Shown piece after piece: positions 27,176-36,365 of a stretch of DNA of 64,000 bases. Position numbers and translations under genes: made by a program. Source of the stretch: Hahella sp. HN01 (GTDB taxonomy: Bacteria > Pseudomonadota > Gammaproteobacteria > Pseudomonadales > Oleiphilaceae); contig NZ_JAHMIN010000008.1 of the NCBI RefSeq assembly GCF_018986435.1, forward strand, positions 124,261 to 188,260, in the 5' to 3' direction. Within the stretch, counting starts at the first letter, position 1. Each line of letters starts with the position of its first letter. The notes below the pieces were generated by a model. The model was given only the letters and a program-made list of their open reading frames with translations. It made no database searches and was not told the origin of the DNA.

Positions 27176-27283
27176 TTTGTGTATGATTATTGTTTTTCGT
27201 CTTTGATCCCCAAATTAGTCTTGCAGCCCGGCGATCCACTCCATCGCAACAGCGTTTCAGCGCCGGACGCAAAGGGAGGCGTA

Positions 27284-27721
27284 GTGGAACTTCTTTCTGA
27301 ATACCTTGATCTCACCATTTTCGGCATCCTGGGCCTGATGAGCTTCACCGTCGTCTGGCTGTCCATCGAACGCTGGCTGTTCATGCGCGCCCTGTCGCTG
27401 CCGGATTACCAGAATTTCGATCGACTCACCGTCGACCTGACCAAGCACCTCACCACTATTTCCAGCATCGGCGCCAACGCCCCTTATGTTGGCCTGTTGG
27501 GCACCGTCGCCGGCATTCTGCTGACCTTTTATCAGATCGGCCAAAACGGCAATGTGGAAGTGGGCGCCATCATGAGCGGTTTGGCGCTGGCATTGAAAGC
27601 CACCGCCCTGGGCCTGCTGGTGGCGATCCCCACCCTGATGATTTACAACGCGCTGACCCGCAAAGTGGAAGTCACACAGGCGCTATGGCGCGCCGACAGA
27701 GATACCCGCCAGGGGAGCTAG
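27284..27721 (+). CDS. exbB: ExbB/TolQ-type proton channel subunit
   Basis: An inner-membrane energiser subunit for TonB-dependent uptake. The GTG at 27284 (VELLSEYLDLTIFG) follows AAAGGGAGG, a strong ribosome site; the frame is open to 27179 but the upstream part is unlike ExbB. At 145 residues it is a short form. It has three membrane segments and the MotA/TolQ core IGANAPYVGLLGTVAGIL...GLALALKATALGLLVAIPTLMIYN. It is the first gene of exbB-exbD-tonB. Confidence 0.87.
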   Translation: MELLSEYLDLTIFGILGLMSFTVVWLSIERWLFMRALSLPDYQNFDRLTVDLTKHLTTISSIGANAPYVGLLGTVAGILLTFYQIGQNGNVEVGAIMSGLALALKATALGLLVAIPTLMIYNALTRKVEVTQALWRADRDTRQGS

Positions 27722-27728
27722 GCCCACG

Positions 27729-28109
27729 ATGAAAAAGTTTGATCAGATCAACGTCATTCCGTTTATCGACATCATGCTGGTGCTCCTGGCCATCGTGCTG
27801 ACCACCGCCACCTTCGTGGTGCAGGGTAAAATCCCCATTGAACTGCCCAGTGCGGAAAACGTTTCCAACAAGTCCGCGCCGGAACACGCGGTGAATATCG
27901 TTATCGACAAGGAAAATCTTTACTACTACCAGGATGAAGCCGCGTCTCTGGAACAAATGGAAAGTCACCTGAAAGCGCTGGGGAAATCCAGCCCGATCAC
28001 TCTCAAGGTCGACAGTCAGGCGGATTTCAAAAGCTTTGTAGCGGTCGCCGACCTGCTGCAGAAATATTCACTGACCAATTTCTCCGTACTCGCCAGTCGT
28101 AACCAATGA
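27729..28109 (+). CDS. exbD: ExbD/TolR-type subunit
   Basis: A 126-residue protein with one membrane helix carrying the conserved proton-path aspartate (INVIPFIDIMLVLLAIVL) and a periplasmic C-terminal domain. It starts 7 bp after exbB and overlaps tonB by 4 bases. Confidence 0.88.
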   Translation: MKKFDQINVIPFIDIMLVLLAIVLTTATFVVQGKIPIELPSAENVSNKSAPEHAVNIVIDKENLYYYQDEAASLEQMESHLKALGKSSPITLKVDSQADFKSFVAVADLLQKYSLTNFSVLASRNQ

Positions 28110-28942
28110 AACGCCATATCATCGGAATCACCGTCGCTCTATGTCTGCACGTATCGCTCGCAGCCTGGCTGATTTCCGGCGTCTCATCGCCAGCGCCGGC
28201 TCCCATCGCCGCCGCGCCAGTGTCCCTGGTGCTGTCGCAAATGCGCATCGTCGAGCAACAGGTAGAGGCGAAGCAACCGGAAGCGGAGCCAGCGCCAGAA
28301 GTGGAAGAGGTGGTGGAAACCGAACAGCCGGTCATTGAAGAGCCCGAGCCTGAAATCGTAGAGGAAACGCCTAAACCGGTAGAGACGCCTCCCGAGCCCA
28401 AGCCGGAGGTGGCCAAGGTGGAAAAGCCGGCAGAACCCAAGAAGCCGGTTAAGAAAAAGCCTGAGCCGAAAAAAGTCGTCGAAAAGGTAAAGACGTCTCA
28501 GCCCACCAAAAAAGAGGAAGTCGCCAAAGTCGACCCTGAACCCAACAAGGAAGTGGCGGAAAACCCCGTTCCTTCACCAGACCCGCATACGGATATCTCC
28601 ACGGCTCCAGCCATTGCGGAGCAGCTGCAGCTAAGCTCAGCGCAGATCGTCAGTATTGAACAGGCCTATATCAATGCGTTGCAACTGGCCCTGGAGAAGA
28701 ACAAGAGATACCCGCTGAGCGCCAAGCGCCGCCGCCAGGAAGGCACCAGCACGGTGGAGTTCACCATTACAAAAAGCGGCGATATTGCGGAAGTGCGTTT
28801 GCGGGACAGCTCCGGTATTTCCCGTCTGGACGAAGCCGCCGTCAAAGCGCTGGTCACCTTGGCCCAGTTCGAGCCTATTCCAGATGAGCTTGAGCGCACC
28901 CATTGGAAAATGGCGGTGCCGATTCGGTTTCAGTTGAATTGA
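28106..28942 (+). CDS. tonB: TonB energy-transducing protein
   Basis: A 278-residue protein with an N-terminal membrane anchor (ITVALCLHVSLAAWLISG). A long Pro/Glu/Lys-rich periplasmic spacer spans about residues 45-165. The C-terminal TonB domain contains KRYPLSAKRRRQEGTSTVEFTITKSGDI and LRDSSGISRLDEAAVKAL. It forms the last gene of the Fur-box operon. The receptor it serves is not in this window. Confidence 0.93.
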   Translation: MKRHIIGITVALCLHVSLAAWLISGVSSPAPAPIAAAPVSLVLSQMRIVEQQVEAKQPEAEPAPEVEEVVETEQPVIEEPEPEIVEETPKPVETPPEPKPEVAKVEKPAEPKKPVKKKPEPKKVVEKVKTSQPTKKEEVAKVDPEPNKEVAENPVPSPDPHTDISTAPAIAEQLQLSSAQIVSIEQAYINALQLALEKNKRYPLSAKRRRQEGTSTVEFTITKSGDIAEVRLRDSSGISRLDEAAVKALVTLAQFEPIPDELERTHWKMAVPIRFQLN

Positions 28943-28960
28943 TTTGGCGTGATAAAAAAT

Positions 28961-28990
28961 AAGGTGGAGCCGGCTATCGCCGTCCACCTT
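28961..28990. terminator. Hairpin between convergent tonB and gntR, T tract on the minus strand
   Basis: AAGGTGGA (28961-28968) pairs with TCCACCTT (28983-28990), with an inner GC-rich stem. On the minus strand the stem is followed by ATTTTTTAT, so it best terminates the GntR gene, and it may also act on tonB. Confidence 0.65.
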
Positions 28991-29033
28991 ACTTCCATTC
29001 TGTCTAAATTAAATACGACCCGACTCAGCGCGC

Positions 29034-29852
29034 TCAGTCCTCGTCGTATTCCTCAACGCCATCCGACTTGTGAAAGCCCATTGGCGCATAGTGAGATACG
29101 TTGCGAATCTCCGCGACGAAGTCATAAGCGTCGCCAGGGAAATAGGAACGCGTGAACTCGATGGGTACGCCATCTTCCAGCAAGCCTAAACGCTCGATAT
29201 AGAGAACGGCGCTGTCCACAGGAATGTCCAGCAGCTTGGCGCGGGTTTCATCAATGGAGATAGCGCGCAGACGCTGCAACGCTTTAACCGGACGCAATCC
29301 CTTTTCCGCCAGCGCTTCATACAGCGACCCGGTGACTTCAAACGGATTGTCCAGAAACTGTCGCGGTATCGTCGCCACTTCCAGCCCCATGGGTTTATCA
29401 TCCGCCAAACGCAGACGATGGAAACGCACCACTTCACTATCCACCGCCAGTTTCAGCGCCACGCGTTCATCTTCGTGGGGCACGCCAACGGAACGGTCCA
29501 GCCAGCGAGAGCCCGGCTTTTTGCCGCGCTCCTGCATGATCTCAGAGAAGCTCTTGAGATAGTTCAGCGGCTGTTCCACGCGCTCGGTCACAAATGTGCC
29601 CGCACCCTGGCGCTGGGTCAGCAGGCCTTCTTCCACCAGATCGTCGATGGCGCGCCTCACCGTGACGCGGGAAACTTTCATGGCGGCGGCGATTTCGCGC
29701 TCCGCGGGCACCACATCGCCGGCGCGGAGTACGCCAGCGTCCACCGCCTCGCGGATCTTGGTCTGCAATTGCAGATACAACGGCGCGGAGTGCCGCGAGA
29801 TTTGCTCCGGTATTCCGAAGATTTTCGTAATCAGACTGTCTGGTTTGCTCAT
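29034..29852 (-). CDS. GntR/UTRA-family regulator of amino-sugar use
   Basis: A GntR-family repressor with an N-terminal winged helix (LYLQLQTKIREAVDAGVLRAGDVVPAEREIAAAMKVSRVTVRRAIDDL) and a C-terminal UTRA ligand domain. I use the ATG at 29852 (MSKPDSLITKIF); the frame is open to 29948, and no start has a clear ribosome site. Location beside the amino-sugar importer and nagB/nagA suggests an NagR/NagQ-type regulator that responds to an amino-sugar phosphate. Repeated TGGTATT boxes before both divergent promoters at 34454-34638 are its likely targets. Confidence 0.82.
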   Translation of the reverse strand: MSKPDSLITKIFGIPEQISRHSAPLYLQLQTKIREAVDAGVLRAGDVVPAEREIAAAMKVSRVTVRRAIDDLVEEGLLTQRQGAGTFVTERVEQPLNYLKSFSEIMQERGKKPGSRWLDRSVGVPHEDERVALKLAVDSEVVRFHRLRLADDKPMGLEVATIPRQFLDNPFEVTGSLYEALAEKGLRPVKALQRLRAISIDETRAKLLDIPVDSAVLYIERLGLLEDGVPIEFTRSYFPGDAYDFVAEIRNVSHYAPMGFHKSDGVEEYDED

Positions 29853-29934
29853 AGCGTCTTGACGTAGGTTCTTAGCAGTAGATTTGCTTTTTGAGCTGCG
29901 AGAAGACGCTAGCATAGCAGAAACTTGAATAAAG

Positions 29935-31086
29935 TCAGGTATTTCCACCGGCTGCCTGCCTAATCATGGCAGCCGCCGGCGCATCGGCTTCCGCTGCCGT
30001 TAATCGTTTGAAAGCCAGTCCCTGCGCATTGAATACATGAACATTCTGCGGTTGATAGTCAGCGTATATCTCTTCGCCCACTTTCACTTCCGTTTCGCCG
30101 TCTCCACGCACGACAACTTCAGATCCATCCGTCAATGTCATGTATATATAACTGACTTCACCCAAATGCTCGACCAGGTTAATTTTTCCTTTTAACCGGC
30201 CTTCGCCGTGAAGGCTTTCCTGCAAATGTTCAGGTCTCACGCCGACCGTCACTTCTTCGCCAACAGCAATGGCGCCGCTTTCCACGCGGGCTTCCACTTC
30301 AACGCCGTCAGCCAGTTTCACATAAATGGAGCCCTCTGTTTTTACAGAGACTTTCCCTTTCATGAAGTTCATTTTCGGCGAGCCGATGAAGCCGGCGACA
30401 AACTGCGTGCGAGGATGACGATACAGCTCCAGAGGCGAACCGCATTGCTCCACCCTGCCCTTGTTCATCACCACGATCTTATCGCCCAGGGTCATGGCCT
30501 CGACCTGATCATGGGTGACGTAGATGATGGTTGCGTCCAGGTCTTTGTGCAGCTTGCCGATCTCCACCCGGGTTTGCACCCGCAAGGCGGCGTCCAGGTT
30601 GGACAACGGCTCGTCGAACAGAAACACATTAGGATCGCGCACGATAGCGCGCCCTATCGCCACCCGCTGACGTTGACCGCCAGACAATTCCCGGGGCAAA
30701 CGCTCCAGCAGATGATCGATCTGCAGTATCTTGGCGGCGTGCTCCACTTTTTCCCGCACGAAGTTCTTGTCCTTGCCGGAGATTTTCAGGCCAAAAGCCA
30801 TGTTCTTGAACACCGACATGTGCGGGTACAGAGCGTAGGACTGGAACACCATGGCGATGCCGCGCTTGGCGGGCGGCTGATGATTCACCACTTTGTTGTC
30901 GATCAGCAGTTCGCCGCCGCTAATGTCCTCTAAACCGGCGATCAGGCGCAGCAATGTGGATTTACCGCATCCGGACGCGCCTACCAACACCACGAACTCG
31001 CCGTGCTTGATGTCCAGATCTATGCCGTGCAGGACATTGACCTGGCCGTAACTCTTCTTAATCTGTTTAAGTTGTACGTCAGCCAT
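29935..31086 (-). CDS. UgpC/MalK-type ABC ATPase (amino-sugar importer)
   Basis: A 383-residue sugar-ABC ATPase. Walker A GASGCGKST is at 36-44, signature LSGGQRQRVAIGRA, Walker B NVFLFDEPLSNLDA, and a C-terminal TOBE domain that in this family can serve several sugar importers. It is preceded by two permeases and a binding protein on the same strand. The GlcNAc substrate is inferred from the adjacent nag genes. Confidence 0.9.
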   Translation of the reverse strand: MADVQLKQIKKSYGQVNVLHGIDLDIKHGEFVVLVGASGCGKSTLLRLIAGLEDISGGELLIDNKVVNHQPPAKRGIAMVFQSYALYPHMSVFKNMAFGLKISGKDKNFVREKVEHAAKILQIDHLLERLPRELSGGQRQRVAIGRAIVRDPNVFLFDEPLSNLDAALRVQTRVEIGKLHKDLDATIIYVTHDQVEAMTLGDKIVVMNKGRVEQCGSPLELYRHPRTQFVAGFIGSPKMNFMKGKVSVKTEGSIYVKLADGVEVEARVESGAIAVGEEVTVGVRPEHLQESLHGEGRLKGKINLVEHLGEVSYIYMTLTDGSEVVVRGDGETEVKVGEEIYADYQPQNVHVFNAQGLAFKRLTAAEADAPAAAMIRQAAGGNT

Positions 31087-31156
31087 TACTCACCTCTTGT
31101 CCGACATAGCCCCGCCGGTGCGCCGGAACGCAGGCCACGAATATAGATTACGCCGC

Positions 31157-32041
31157 TCATTTCACCGCTCCCGCCGTCAGGCCGCGAATCAATTGGCGTG
31201 AAAAAACCAGATACAGCACCAGTACCGGCGCAATCGCCAGCGTCAGAGAGGACAACACCGCATTCCAGTCCGTCACGAACTGACCGATAAACTGCTGCAC
31301 ACCCAATGTAATGGTCTGCGTGCTTTCGCCGGGAGCCAGTATCAGCGGGAACCACAAATCGTTCCAGATAGGAATCATGGTGAACACCGCCACTGTCGCC
31401 ATCGCCGGACGAATCAAGGGCAGCACGATCTGGAAGAAGATTTTGTATTCGCTGACATTATCGCAGCGGGCCGCCTCTTTCAGTTCTTTCGGAATGGTGC
31501 GTATGAATTCCGACAGGATATACACCGCCAGCGGCAGCCCTTGCGCGATGTACACCAAGACAAGGGAGGTGCGGGTGTTCACCAGATCCAAGTCCACCAT
31601 CAGCTGCAGGATGCTCACCGTGCCCAGACGAATTGGAATCATGATGCCCATGGCGAATAGCGCCGCGATAAACAGCGCGCCGCGAAAACGGTACTCCGTC
31701 AACGCCCAGGCCGCCATGGCGCCGAACAACAACACGAAGAACAGCGACAACACTGTCACGATCAGGCTGTTGAAGAAAAACACATCGAACGAGGAGCGCG
31801 CCAGCACTTCCTCAAAACCGACCAGCGTGAAGCTACTCGCGTCCGGCAACCCGAGCGGGTCGTTAAAGATCGCCTTACGGGTTTTGAATGAGTTGATCAG
31901 AATCACCAGAATCGGGAACAAAGCGATGACGGTGTAGGTCAGCAACACTGCGTGCACCATCAACTTTTTACCGAGATCCGGCTTTAACGTCAGTTTATTC
32001 ATACCGCTCCAAGGCATAGTCAGCGTCATCTTGTTTAGCAT
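31157..32041 (-). CDS. MalG-type ABC permease (amino-sugar importer)
   Basis: A 294-residue permease with six membrane segments and the EAA loop KELKEAARCDNVSEYKIFFQIVLPLI. The ATG at 32041 follows GGGGAGG. It lies 14 bp after the MalF-type permease gene. Substrate inferred as N-acetylglucosamine or a chitooligosaccharide. Confidence 0.88.
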   Translation of the reverse strand: MLNKMTLTMPWSGMNKLTLKPDLGKKLMVHAVLLTYTVIALFPILVILINSFKTRKAIFNDPLGLPDASSFTLVGFEEVLARSSFDVFFFNSLIVTVLSLFFVLLFGAMAAWALTEYRFRGALFIAALFAMGIMIPIRLGTVSILQLMVDLDLVNTRTSLVLVYIAQGLPLAVYILSEFIRTIPKELKEAARCDNVSEYKIFFQIVLPLIRPAMATVAVFTMIPIWNDLWFPLILAPGESTQTITLGVQQFIGQFVTDWNAVLSSLTLAIAPVLVLYLVFSRQLIRGLTAGAVK

Positions 32042-32055
32042 AGTTCGCCTCCCCG

Positions 32056-32985
32056 TTACAGTTGGAAGCGCTGGATGCGCCGTTGTACGAAGAACAGGTA
32101 AATCGCCACGCCGATAAGGATGATCAGGAACATCAGCGTCGCCACCGCCGCGCCCATGGTGGGGCTACCCTGCTGCAGCTGGAAGCCGAAGAAGGTGCGG
32201 TAGAACAAGGTGCCCATGATGTCCGTGGAGAAATTGGGGCCCGCCAGCGCGCCTTTCACTGCGTAGATCAGTTCAAAGGCGTTGAAGTTGGCGACGAAGG
32301 TCAGGATCGACACCATGCTGATGGTGGGCAGCAACAAAGGCAGTTTGATATTCCAGAAGATTTGCCAGCTATTGGCGCCGTCCACCACGCCGGCGTCATT
32401 GAGATCCTCAGGAATATTCAGCAGTGCGGCGTAAATCAGCATCATGGGAATGCCGACGAACTGCCACACGGAAATTAACGACAGCGTCACTAACGCCGTG
32501 CCTTCTTTCCCAAGCCAGGCGTCGAAATAATCGCCCAGCCCGATGTTGTACATGAAGTCTTCGGAAATCCCCCAAAGCGGGCTCAGCAATAACTGCCACA
32601 CGAAGCCGACAATCACCACCGACAACATGGTCGGCATGAACAGCAGAGTGCGATAGGTTCCACTCAGGCGCAGCCGCGGCGAGCTCAATAGCAGAGCCAG
32701 CAGCAGACCAATAGGGTTCTGCAGCAGCATGTGGATAACGAAGAACATTAAATTGTTTTTCAGGGCGTTCCAGAAAGGCTCCGACCAGACCTCGCTAAAC
32801 AGGAGGTTGGCGTAATTCTGCATACCGACAAAAAAGGTGGCGCCGCTTTCGTCTTCACTAAAAAAGCCCAGTCTTAGCGTATCCAGCAACGGGTATACGC
32901 TGACAGTCAGATAAATCAGCAGTCCGGGTCCCAGAAAGACCAGGATGTGCCATGGAAAAGGTTTGCGTATATCAGAGTGAGTCAT
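32056..32985 (-). CDS. MalF-type ABC permease (amino-sugar importer)
   Basis: A 309-residue permease with six membrane segments and the EAA loop EDLNDAGVVDGANSWQIFWNIKLPLL. I use the ATG at 32985 (MTHSDIRKPFPWHILVFLGPG); the open frame to 33120 covers a stem-loop and has no membrane-protein character. It follows the binding-protein gene after a 145-bp gap with a strong hairpin. Confidence 0.87.
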   Translation of the reverse strand: MTHSDIRKPFPWHILVFLGPGLLIYLTVSVYPLLDTLRLGFFSEDESGATFFVGMQNYANLLFSEVWSEPFWNALKNNLMFFVIHMLLQNPIGLLLALLLSSPRLRLSGTYRTLLFMPTMLSVVIVGFVWQLLLSPLWGISEDFMYNIGLGDYFDAWLGKEGTALVTLSLISVWQFVGIPMMLIYAALLNIPEDLNDAGVVDGANSWQIFWNIKLPLLLPTISMVSILTFVANFNAFELIYAVKGALAGPNFSTDIMGTLFYRTFFGFQLQQGSPTMGAAVATLMFLIILIGVAIYLFFVQRRIQRFQL

Positions 32986-33077
32986 AATAGCTACACCAAG
33001 CCGGTGAGAGACGGAAAGCCCGCCCCGGTTTGCCTTTGCACAGGCGATAATGCGTCTGCGGCTGTGTTTATTATGCG

Positions 33078-33107
33078 CCCGGCGCTCCTTATATACGGAG
33101 CGCCGGG
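33078..33107 (-). terminator. Intercistronic hairpin between binding protein and permeases
   Basis: Perfect 11-bp stem CCCGGCGCTCC (33078-33088) with GGAGCGCCGGG (33097-33107) and an 8-nt loop, no T tract. It probably attenuates transcription or protects the upstream mRNA, so that more binding protein than permease is made. Confidence 0.65.
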
Positions 33108-33130
33108 GCGGGATCTTCACTAACGGAAGA

Positions 33131-34405
33131 TTACATGTGCGGCTGATACCAGGTTTTCAGGCCTTTTTCGACTTCTTCCGCCGCCGCTTTGGGCGCCATG
33201 GAGCCGTTCAGCACTTGCACGGTCACGTTCCAAAGCTGGTTTTCCATATTGGGCGTGCCGCGAGACAGAATCTGGTAAGAGTTGCGAATGGTCTGTTCGC
33301 ACTGTCCGCGCCAGCTCAGGAATTCGCTCGCCACAGGATCTTTGATGGAAATCTTGTGGTTGCCCAGCGGGAAGAAACCTGGCAGCTGGTTAGCATAAAG
33401 CTCTGCGAACTCCGGACCCGCCATCCAGGATAGGAAAATACGGGCTTCCTTCTTGTTGGCGGATCCTGCGTTCAGGCCCATGCCGATATCAGTGTGATCG
33501 CTGATGTAGCAGGTTTTCTGGCCATCTGGAGTTGGCGGAGGAAAGGCGCCGAATTCAAAGTCGGCCTGCTCGTTGAAGGTGGTGATATCCCAGGAGCCGG
33601 CGGGATAGATTGCGCCGCGCCCCAGAGTGAACAGGTTCTGCGAATCCGCATATTTCTGCGCCTGATAGCCCCGGCCCAGGAAAGGTTTCCATTTCGCCAG
33701 ATGCTCCCAGACTTTCACGTACTCAGGGTCGGTCAGCTTCTCTTTGCCGTCGATCAGGGCCTTGCGTCCTTCTTCCCCTTTCCAGTAGTTGGGACCGACA
33801 TTCTGGAAGCCCATGGTGGCGGCTTCCCACTGGTCAGCAGTGCCCATTACCAGCGGTGTATAGCGGGATTCATCCTTGATCTTCTCCAGCACCTTGAAGA
33901 AATCGGACTCCGTCTTGGGTACGGACAAACCAAGTTCTTTGAAAATTTCCTTATTGTAGATATAACCGTGAATGACCGAGGCCATTGGCAGACAGAATAC
34001 ATCTTTACCGTCGTCAGTGGACCATGCGGTTTTGGCGACTTCAGGGAAGTTATTCATGCCTTCAAGATCGTTCAACTTCTCCAGATTGCCCTTCTGATAA
34101 AGAGCCAGGGACACGTCAAACGGACGGCAGGTTATCAGATCGCCAGCCGTGCCCGCCTGAAGCTTAGCCTGTAGAGCCGAGTTGTAATCTGCGGGAGGTG
34201 TAGGGGTAAAAGTGACTTTGATATCGGGGTGACTTTTGTTGAAGGCGGGAATGATAACGTCGTTCCAGACTTTGGCGTCGTCGTTGCGCCAGCTTTCGAT
34301 GACCAGCTTGTCGCCGGCTTCTGCAGTTAATGTCGTCAGGGCGAAAACGCCCAACCCGATCTTCGCCGCATGGCGAAACGCACCCTTTATTGTTAAAAAG
34401 CTCAT
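33131..34405 (-). CDS. ABC sugar-binding protein (amino-sugar importer)
   Basis: A 424-residue family-1 periplasmic binding protein with signal peptide (IGLGVFALTTLTAEA-GDK). It has the typical early block ESWRNDDAKVWNDVIIPAFNKSHPDIKVTF and the family motif YIYNKEIFKELGL. It is the first gene of the importer operon and divergent from nagB. TGGTATT-type boxes in the shared promoter region suggest GntR control. Substrate probably GlcNAc or chitobiose. Confidence 0.88.
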   Translation of the reverse strand: MSFLTIKGAFRHAAKIGLGVFALTTLTAEAGDKLVIESWRNDDAKVWNDVIIPAFNKSHPDIKVTFTPTPPADYNSALQAKLQAGTAGDLITCRPFDVSLALYQKGNLEKLNDLEGMNNFPEVAKTAWSTDDGKDVFCLPMASVIHGYIYNKEIFKELGLSVPKTESDFFKVLEKIKDESRYTPLVMGTADQWEAATMGFQNVGPNYWKGEEGRKALIDGKEKLTDPEYVKVWEHLAKWKPFLGRGYQAQKYADSQNLFTLGRGAIYPAGSWDITTFNEQADFEFGAFPPPTPDGQKTCYISDHTDIGMGLNAGSANKKEARIFLSWMAGPEFAELYANQLPGFFPLGNHKISIKDPVASEFLSWRGQCEQTIRNSYQILSRGTPNMENQLWNVTVQVLNGSMAPKAAAEEVEKGLKTWYQPHM

Positions 34406-34453
34406 CGCTTGTTTCTCCCATAGAGGTTGTTAGTGATTCAACAGCTCGTACTC

Positions 34454-34638
34454 AATACCGGAGAATAATTGGTATTTTTATTTGACAATACCAATATAAA
34501 CCCATTGCAAAGTGGTAATCAAGCCTTCCTAGCGCTGAAATTTAATACCTTTGTCCAAAAATGGCGCCTTTATCTAAATTTGGGGCTGTTATTCGTCCGC
34601 ATGTGCGCTTATTATATTAATGGTATTAAAAAGGTATT
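34454..34638. promoter_or_regulatory. GntR-regulator boxes in the divergent nag promoter region
   Basis: TTGGTATT (34469-34476) and AATACCAA (34487-34494) form an inverted pair. TGGTATT (34621-34627) and AGGTATT (34632-34638) form a direct pair at 11-bp pitch. Another AATACC lies at 34454. The copies lie near the divergent binding-protein and nagB genes. Confidence 0.5.
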
Positions 34639-34698
34639 GTCTTCGATCGAACGTCCCGGATGCTTGCTTCAGAGGGCGTTGAATCAGCAGGAGATCTT

Positions 34699-35484
34699 AT
34701 GCGCGTCATCATCGCAGATTCCCCGGAAGCAGTGGCCCGGATGGGCGCCGAACAGTGCATTCGTTTATTACAGGACAAACCGGCTGCGGTCTTGGGTCTC
34801 GCCACAGGCAGCACGCCCATTGCATTGTATGCACACTTGATTCAGCGGCGCCAGCAGGGAGAGGTGAGCTTCCGTCAGGTACGCACCTTTAATCTGGACG
34901 AGTACATTGGTATTGCCCCGCAACATCCGCAGAGCTACCGTAGCTTCATGCAGAAGCAGTTATTCGACCACATTGATATTCTTCCCGAGAACACTCATAT
35001 CCCTAGCGGCATGGGCGATCCCATGGCGGAGTCCCGCGCCTATGAAGATAAAATCCATAGCGCCGGCGGCATTGATCTGCAGATACTGGGGCTTGGCCGT
35101 AATGGTCATATCGGTTTTAATGAGCCCACTTCCAGCCTGAGCTCTCGCACCCGCGCGAAAACCCTGACCCAGGAAACCATTCGCGATAACAGCCGCTTTT
35201 TTTCCGCTGACGAAGAGCAGCCGCATCTGGCCATCACCATGGGCATTGGTACGATCCTCGATGCGCGCAAAGTCATGCTGCTGGCGGCGGGCGCCGCCAA
35301 AGCGGATGCGGTCAAAGCCATGGTGGAAGGGCCAATCAGCGCCATGCACCCAGCTTCCGCCTTGCAGATGCATCCGTCCGCGCTGGTGATCGTGGACACG
35401 GAAGCCGCCTCCAAACTGGAGTTGATCGACTATTATCGTTGGGTGCAGAGCGAAACTTTACGCGTACAGGGGGCCTATTTGTGA
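34699..35484 (+). CDS. nagB: Glucosamine-6-phosphate deaminase
   Basis: Converts glucosamine-6-phosphate to fructose-6-phosphate and ammonia. The ATG at 34699 follows CAGGAGATCTT, better than the earlier frame opening at 34660. It shows GLATGSTPIALY, FNLDEYIG and the active-site block LGLGRNGHIGFNEP. In the last block Asn stands where E. coli has Asp141, as in many NagB proteins of other bacteria. Length is 261 residues. It is coupled to the kinase gene by GTGA. Confidence 0.94.
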   Translation: MRVIIADSPEAVARMGAEQCIRLLQDKPAAVLGLATGSTPIALYAHLIQRRQQGEVSFRQVRTFNLDEYIGIAPQHPQSYRSFMQKQLFDHIDILPENTHIPSGMGDPMAESRAYEDKIHSAGGIDLQILGLGRNGHIGFNEPTSSLSSRTRAKTLTQETIRDNSRFFSADEEQPHLAITMGIGTILDARKVMLLAAGAAKADAVKAMVEGPISAMHPASALQMHPSALVIVDTEAASKLELIDYYRWVQSETLRVQGAYL

Positions 35485-36365
35485 CGCAGCAACCTATGTA
35501 TCTCGGCGTCGACGGCGGCGGCACCTCCTGTCGCGCCCGCCTCTGCGCCGCCGATGGCCGCCTCCTCGGCGAAGGCTTCGCAGGGGGCGCCAATCCGCGC
35601 CTGGGCCTTGACTTCGCCTACGCCAATATTATGCTGGCCACCCGTCAGGCGCTGACGGCGGCGAATCTGGATGACGAGGCGCTGCCTTATATTCACGCGG
35701 GCTTTGGTCTGGCGGGGGTCGCGCAGAAGAAAGAACGGGAACTGGTATTGAACCACCCTCACCCGTTCGCGGATCTGGCCTTGCTTACCGACGCACATAC
35801 CGCCTGTCTGGGAGCCTTCAATGGCGCCAACGGCGGCATATTAATCATGGGCACCGGCTCCTGCGCCGTAGCCACGATAGATCATGAATTTCACTTACTG
35901 GGCGGCTGGGGTTTCCCGGTATCGGATTGCGGCAGCGGCGCCTGGCTCGGCCTGAACACGCTGCGTCACTCCCTGCTGGCGTTCGAAAGACTGCAGCCGG
36001 CCTCGGCGCTGACCGACGCCGTCATGCAGCGCTTCGACAACAACCAGGAAAACGTCGTGGCCTGGATGGATCAGGCCAAACCCAGAGATTACGCCGCTTT
36101 CGTTCCACTGGTGTTCGAGCACGCCCGCCTGGATGACCCCGTCGCTACGCAGTTATTGGCGAAAACCGCCGATGAAGCGGCGTTGATGATTCGCGGCCTG
36201 ATTAATCTAGGCGCGCCCGCCGTCTGCATCATGGGGGGCCTGAGCGAAGCCATTGTCCCCTGGTTGCCGCGGGATATTACGCCTTACCTGACCTCTCCTT
36301 TGGGGGACGCGCTGGACGGCGCCATCTTACTGATCAAACAGAAGTCCGAGATAAGCGAATGCTAA
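35481..36365 (+). CDS. BadF/BadG-type N-acetylglucosamine/glucosamine kinase
   Basis: A 294-residue ASKHA-fold kinase. The GTG at 35481 overlaps the nagB stop (GTGA). The phosphate-1 motif YLGVDGGGTSCRARL lies at the N-terminus. GGILIMGTGSCAVATI and GGWGFPVSDCGSGAWLG match the glucosamine-kinase (Vibrio GspK-like) branch of the family. It would phosphorylate imported GlcNAc or glucosamine for NagA/NagB. It overlaps nagA by 7 bases. Confidence 0.85.
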   Translation: MTQQPMYLGVDGGGTSCRARLCAADGRLLGEGFAGGANPRLGLDFAYANIMLATRQALTAANLDDEALPYIHAGFGLAGVAQKKERELVLNHPHPFADLALLTDAHTACLGAFNGANGGILIMGTGSCAVATIDHEFHLLGGWGFPVSDCGSGAWLGLNTLRHSLLAFERLQPASALTDAVMQRFDNNQENVVAWMDQAKPRDYAAFVPLVFEHARLDDPVATQLLAKTADEAALMIRGLINLGAPAVCIMGGLSEAIVPWLPRDITPYLTSPLGDALDGAILLIKQKSEISEC

